Shown here in pieces: positions 61,090 through 64,000 of a DNA stretch of 64,000 bases (the first letter of the stretch is position 1; every line of letters begins with the position of its first letter). Made by a program: the position numbers and the translations under genes. The stretch covers positions 1 to 64,000 of the forward strand of contig JBMFVW010000004.1 of the NCBI GenBank assembly GCA_049965795.1. Direction: 5' to 3'. The DNA comes from Acidulodesulfobacterium_A sp049965795 (lineage in GTDB: Bacteria > SZUA-79 > Acidulodesulfobacterales > Acidulodesulfobacteraceae). The notes beneath the pieces were generated by a model. That model was not told the origin of the DNA and did not search any database. It worked only from the letters and a program-made list of their open reading frames with translations.

Positions 61090-62436
61090 TTAATCGGCGT
61101 CGTATTTTTTGTATTCCATTATAACTTCGACGTTCGATTTTATGCCGAATGCCCCTTTGATGCTGTTTCTTAAAAATTTTATATCCGTCATAGTAAATAT
61201 TTTTCCCTTATTGCCCGTAAAAAATATAAAAGTGGGAATTTCTTCTCCTTCTTTCTGTACCCCGTAGCTTATGTATTTATAAATTCTGCCGCTGCGAGGC
61301 TCCGTCTTTGCGGTTTCGATGAATCTGTTTAAATCTTTCTTTTTTATTTTTACGTTCCTGGAATCGAATATTTCTATAGACATATCCAATATCTTATTTA
61401 AATTTTTATTCGTTTTGGATGAAATATATACGAAAGGTATTCCGGAAAACTCTTTTAACTTATATTTAATTTCGTTTTTTAACTGAACCGCGTTTTCCGG
61501 CAGTTTTTCTTTTAAATCCCATTTAGTAAAAGCTATTATTGCAGGTTTTTTATCCAGCGTTATTCGCCTCAGCAAAGAAAGGTCTTCATGCGTAACGTCC
61601 GAATTTACGTCCATAAAAAGAACGATCACATCCGCTCTCTTTATCTGGTTAAGGCTCTGTTTTTGGAAGGCTTCGGAATTTAAATCAAGTTTATTTTTTT
61701 TTCTTATGCCTGCCGTATCTACTAAAGTTATCAAACGTCCTTTATATCTTATATACGTGTCTATAGAATCTCGCGTGGTACCGGGTTTGTCGTCGGTAAA
61801 AAGCAGATCCTCTTTTAATAATGTGTTTATATAAGTAGATTTTCCGCTGTTAGGTCGTCCTATTATAGCTATTTTAAAAGATTTTCCGTTTTCTTCATCT
61901 GTTTTTTGAGATTTCACCGGTTTTTTAATATTTATTTCTTCAGCTATTTTTTCGAGTATTTCATATATGCCCGTCCCCTTTTCCGCACTTGCGGTTAAAA
62001 CCGTTTTTATGCCGAGACCTATAAATTCGCTTTCAGCGCCGTTTGCATCCCTTGGCGAATCTACCTTATTTATAACTAAGATAATATTAGAGCCGTTTTT
62101 TTTAAGTCGTTTAAAAATTTCTCTGTCTTCCGGCAAAAACCCGCTTTTATAATCGACCGTAAATAAAACTAATCCCGCTTTTTTTGAATATTCAAAAACT
62201 TTGTCCCTGATTTTTTTTTCGGTTTCGTTTGCGGGCGAAACGTTAAATCCTCCGCTGTCGGAAATAAAAAAATCCGTTCCGTTAAACGATATTTTTTTTA
62301 TGTTTAGATCTAAGGTAGTGCCGGCAATCTTAGACGACAAAGCCGAAGTTTTTCCTGTAATTTTATTGAATATCGTCGATTTTCCGACGTTGGGTCTGCC
62401 GATTATAAGTACGAAAAAATCTTTACTTTTTAGCAT
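61090..62436 (-). CDS. der: Ribosome-associated GTPase Der (EngA)
   Basis: 448 aa with two tandem GTPase domains: GRPNVGKSTIFNKITG (G1 of first), DSGGF, NKVDSPRD, and GRPNSGKSTYINTLLKED (second), DTAGIRKK, FTKWDLKEK, then a KH-like C-terminal domain. It is needed for 50S maturation. It overlaps rnc by 14 bases on the same strand, an established pairing. Confidence 0.96.
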   Translation of the reverse strand: MLKSKDFFVLIIGRPNVGKSTIFNKITGKTSALSSKIAGTTLDLNIKKISFNGTDFFISDSGGFNVSPANETEKKIRDKVFEYSKKAGLVLFTVDYKSGFLPEDREIFKRLKKNGSNIILVINKVDSPRDANGAESEFIGLGIKTVLTASAEKGTGIYEILEKIAEEINIKKPVKSQKTDEENGKSFKIAIIGRPNSGKSTYINTLLKEDLLFTDDKPGTTRDSIDTYIRYKGRLITLVDTAGIRKKNKLDLNSEAFQKQSLNQIKRADVIVLFMDVNSDVTHEDLSLLRRITLDKKPAIIAFTKWDLKEKLPENAVQLKNEIKYKLKEFSGIPFVYISSKTNKNLNKILDMSIEIFDSRNVKIKKKDLNRFIETAKTEPRSGRIYKYISYGVQKEGEEIPTFIFFTGNKGKIFTMTDIKFLRNSIKGAFGIKSNVEVIMEYKKYDAD

Positions 62437-63127
62437 TTAGTTTCTCCATAAATTTATTAATTGCAATTTTAGCTCCGTTTTGTTCCGCATCTTTTTTTGT
62501 GTTGCCGCGCCCTAAAGCAAAAATCTCTTCGTCGATTTTAACGCAGATCGTAAAAACTGCATTGTGGTCGGGGCCTTCTTTGTTAATAGTAAGATATCTC
62601 GGCGTTCTGCCTGTTTTTTTTTGCACCATCTCCTGAAGTTCTGTTTTAAAATCTGAATTTTTTAAGATTTCTTCATCTATATCGGGAGTAACTTTTAAAA
62701 TATGTCTTAGAAGTATTTCTTTTGCTTTTTCAAAGGAAGAGTCGAGAAAAACCGCTCCTATAACGGCTTCGTAAACATTTCCGATTATTCTTTTGTTTTT
62801 ATCTTTTAACTCTGCAGTGGCGTTATCGCGTTCTTTAATTATAAACTCGGAAATTTTAATATTTTGGGCGATATTATAAAGAGCGTCCAATCTTACAAGC
62901 GACGCCCTGTATTTTGAAAGTTCTCCTTCATTTAAATTTTTATAATTTTTATAAAGATATTCCGTTACTATAGCGCCGATAACCGCATCGCCGAGAAACT
63001 CCAATCTTTCATAGTTTTTCTCGGCGCTTATGGACTTATGCGTAAAAGCAAGGTCTATTAACGACTTGTCCTTAAACGAATACCCTATTCTTTTTTCAAT
63101 AATATTATAATTCATTTCTATTTCCAT
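62423..63127 (-). CDS. rnc: Ribonuclease III
   Basis: 234 aa. Catalytic signature ERLEFLGDAVIGAIVTEYL, second metal residues in YEAVIGAVFLDSSFEKA, and a C-terminal dsRNA-binding domain (DFKTELQEMVQKK ... AEQNGAKIAINKFM). It processes rRNA and dsRNA. First gene of rnc-der. Confidence 0.96.
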   Translation of the reverse strand: MEIEMNYNIIEKRIGYSFKDKSLIDLAFTHKSISAEKNYERLEFLGDAVIGAIVTEYLYKNYKNLNEGELSKYRASLVRLDALYNIAQNIKISEFIIKERDNATAELKDKNKRIIGNVYEAVIGAVFLDSSFEKAKEILLRHILKVTPDIDEEILKNSDFKTELQEMVQKKTGRTPRYLTINKEGPDHNAVFTICVKIDEEIFALGRGNTKKDAEQNGAKIAINKFMEKLNAKK

Positions 63128-63143
63128 ATTTATTCATATCTGA

Positions 63144-63190
63144 GAAAAAGGCGTCAAATTAATTTTCTGCAGGAACTGTATGTATCAATC
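63144..63190. repeat. Class A repeat fragment upstream of rnc
   Basis: GAAAAAGGCGTCAAATTAATTTTC followed by TGCAGGAACTGTATGTAT matches the reverse complement of 52520-52563 with about three differences in 42. There is no opposite-end partner, so it is a truncated copy. Confidence 0.65.
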
Positions 63191-63273
63191 GACTTTACAT
63201 CTTTTTCTTCCAAATTTTCATTCAGCATCCCATTGTTTCATTAAACTTTACATTTATATCGTCAATTTTTGGC

Positions 63274-64000
63274 TTATATAAAATCTTGAATTGCTACAGA
63301 AACTTCAGAAAGCTCGTCTTTTCTCACTCTGCTGCCGATATCTATAATTTTTCCTTTAAATTCCGTTCCTTGAGCTAAATTGGGATTTCCGGATATTTTT
63401 GCTTTAATATAATTCGAACTTATTGCTTTATCGTTCGTCAGGCTGATAAATTCTAAAGTTTTATCGCAGAATTTATTATGAAATTTAATTTTTTTTTGGA
63501 GAGAAATTTCTCTTATTATGCCGGTTCTTCTTTTAATTTCGGATTCCTTAATTTTAGGTTTTAAAGAATAAGATACCGTTCCTGCTCTGTCTGAATAAGA
63601 AAAAGCATGTATATAATAAATAGGAAGTTTTTCAAGATTATCCGCCGTTTCGTAAAAATAATCTTCGGTTTCACCCGGGAAACCGCTTATTATATCCGTA
63701 CCTATTGCGGCGTCAGGCACCGATCCGCAAATTTTTTCGGTAATTTTTAAATAGTCGTTAAAAGAATAATTTCTTTTCATTAATTTAAGTATTCCGTCGG
63801 AAGCGCTTTGAAGAGGTATATGGAAATGATTTCTGATTTTTCTGGAATCCGCAAAAATTTTTATTATTTCGTCGTCTATATATATCGGGTCTATGGAACT
63901 TATTCTTATTTTTACGCCGTTTTTTAGTTCTTCTGCGGCTATAAGGAGTTCTTTAAGTCCTGCGCCGGATTTTTTATCTTTATACGAGCCTATATTTACT
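63274..64000 (-). CDS. mtaB: tRNA N6-threonylcarbamoyladenosine methylthiotransferase MtaB-like, N-terminus off window
   Basis: The frame is open to the window edge: upstream of the first in-window ATG (63780) the translation continues as VNIGSYKDKKSGAGLKELL, VKIRISSIDPIYIDDEIIKI, NHFHIPLQSASDGILKLMKR. This is the radical SAM core of MtaB/MiaB/RimO enzymes, followed by GTDIISGFPGETEDYFYET and a TRAM-type C-terminus. PLQSASD replaces the more usual PLQSGSD. The SAM cysteines are beyond the window. MtaB is chosen over MiaB from the NIGSY and SSIDP segments. Confidence 0.85.
   Translation of the reverse strand, partial: VNIGSYKDKKSGAGLKELLIAAEELKNGVKIRISSIDPIYIDDEIIKIFADSRKIRNHFHIPLQSASDGILKLMKRNYSFNDYLKITEKICGSVPDAAIGTDIISGFPGETEDYFYETADNLEKLPIYYIHAFSYSDRAGTVSYSLKPKIKESEIKRRTGIIREISLQKKIKFHNKFCDKTLEFISLTNDKAISSNYIKAKISGNPNLAQGTEFKGKIIDIGSRVRKDELSEVSVAIQDFI

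Overview
The window looks like a chromosomal stretch from an AT-rich, anaerobic or microaerophilic Gram-negative bacterium, assembled from a metagenome (two 100-N scaffold gaps, at 15311-15410 and 45671-45770). Several features fit an acid-dwelling, sulfur- or metal-cycling deltaproteobacterium-like lineage: a fungal/archaeal-style proton-pumping P-type ATPase, an electron-bifurcating Nfn/Sud-type transhydrogenase, a type-E succinate dehydrogenase (SdhABE), the futalosine menaquinone pathway (MqnA), cytoplasmic HdrB-like and molybdopterin oxidoreductase subunits, and many molybdenum-cofactor genes. A lineage such as Ca. Acidulodesulfobacterales (Sva0485) would fit, but this is inference from gene content; no rRNA is present.

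Layout. 1-3.2 kb: N-terminally short chemotaxis receptor, haem-binding-motif diguanylate cyclase. 2.8-7.2 kb: type IV pilus / type II secretion-like assembly genes (GspB-like protein and secretin on +, convergent with pilM-pilN-pilO on -). 7.4-10.2 kb: purM, purN, CDF metal exporter. 10.3-15.0 kb (-): LysM lytic transglycosylase, moeA, sigma54 regulator. 15.5-20.9 kb: class V aminotransferase, serA, hisZ, purA. 21-27 kb: methyltransferase, ABC-2 permease, alkaline-phosphatase-fold protein, galT, an HAD phosphatase with no ordinary start codon, mqnA. 27-31.6 kb: histidine kinase, SurA-like protein, queD, PilO-like/TPR protein, Ig-like repeat protein. 31.7-35 kb: tRNA-Cys, nfnAB, tRNA-Leu, tRNA-Phe, hicBA. 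35-45.3 kb: HdrB-like protein, cytoplasmic molybdopterin oxidoreductase and ferredoxin subunit, then a Moco cluster (moeA2, MoaA-like, QueD-like, extended MobA), then a CooF-like ferredoxin with an FAD/NAD reductase. 45.8-56.4 kb: proton ATPase, mobB-dus-ferredoxin, CBS and HPP proteins behind a CRP/FNR-type operator, rplM-rpsI-argC, substrate-binding protein. 56.5-61 kb: moaC, sdhABE. 61-64 kb (-): der, rnc, partial mtaB.

How the genes work together. The main theme is electron transfer with soluble iron-sulfur/flavin modules (NfnAB, HdrB-like, Mo oxidoreductase, CooF-like/FNOR, SdhABE feeding menaquinone) and the molybdenum-cofactor supply needed for it (moaC, MoaA-like, two moeA, mobA, mobB). 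Purine, serine, histidine, arginine and queuosine genes make up the ordinary background.

The most unusual signals are: (1) an exact TTTTTTA -1 slippery heptamer at the end of galT that would fuse it to an HAD phosphatase lacking any ATG/GTG/TTG start; (2) a dispersed family of small intergenic elements with two classes of terminal inverted repeat, two of which enclose the same GGGGACAGAATTC-type palindrome; (3) a Moco locus with a QueD-fold protein and a MobA carrying an extra C-terminal domain; (4) a perfect TGTGA-N6-TCACA operator placed at -41.5 in front of a CBS-HPP pair; and (5) a cytoplasmic Mo oxidoreductase locus with no membrane anchor or Tat signal.
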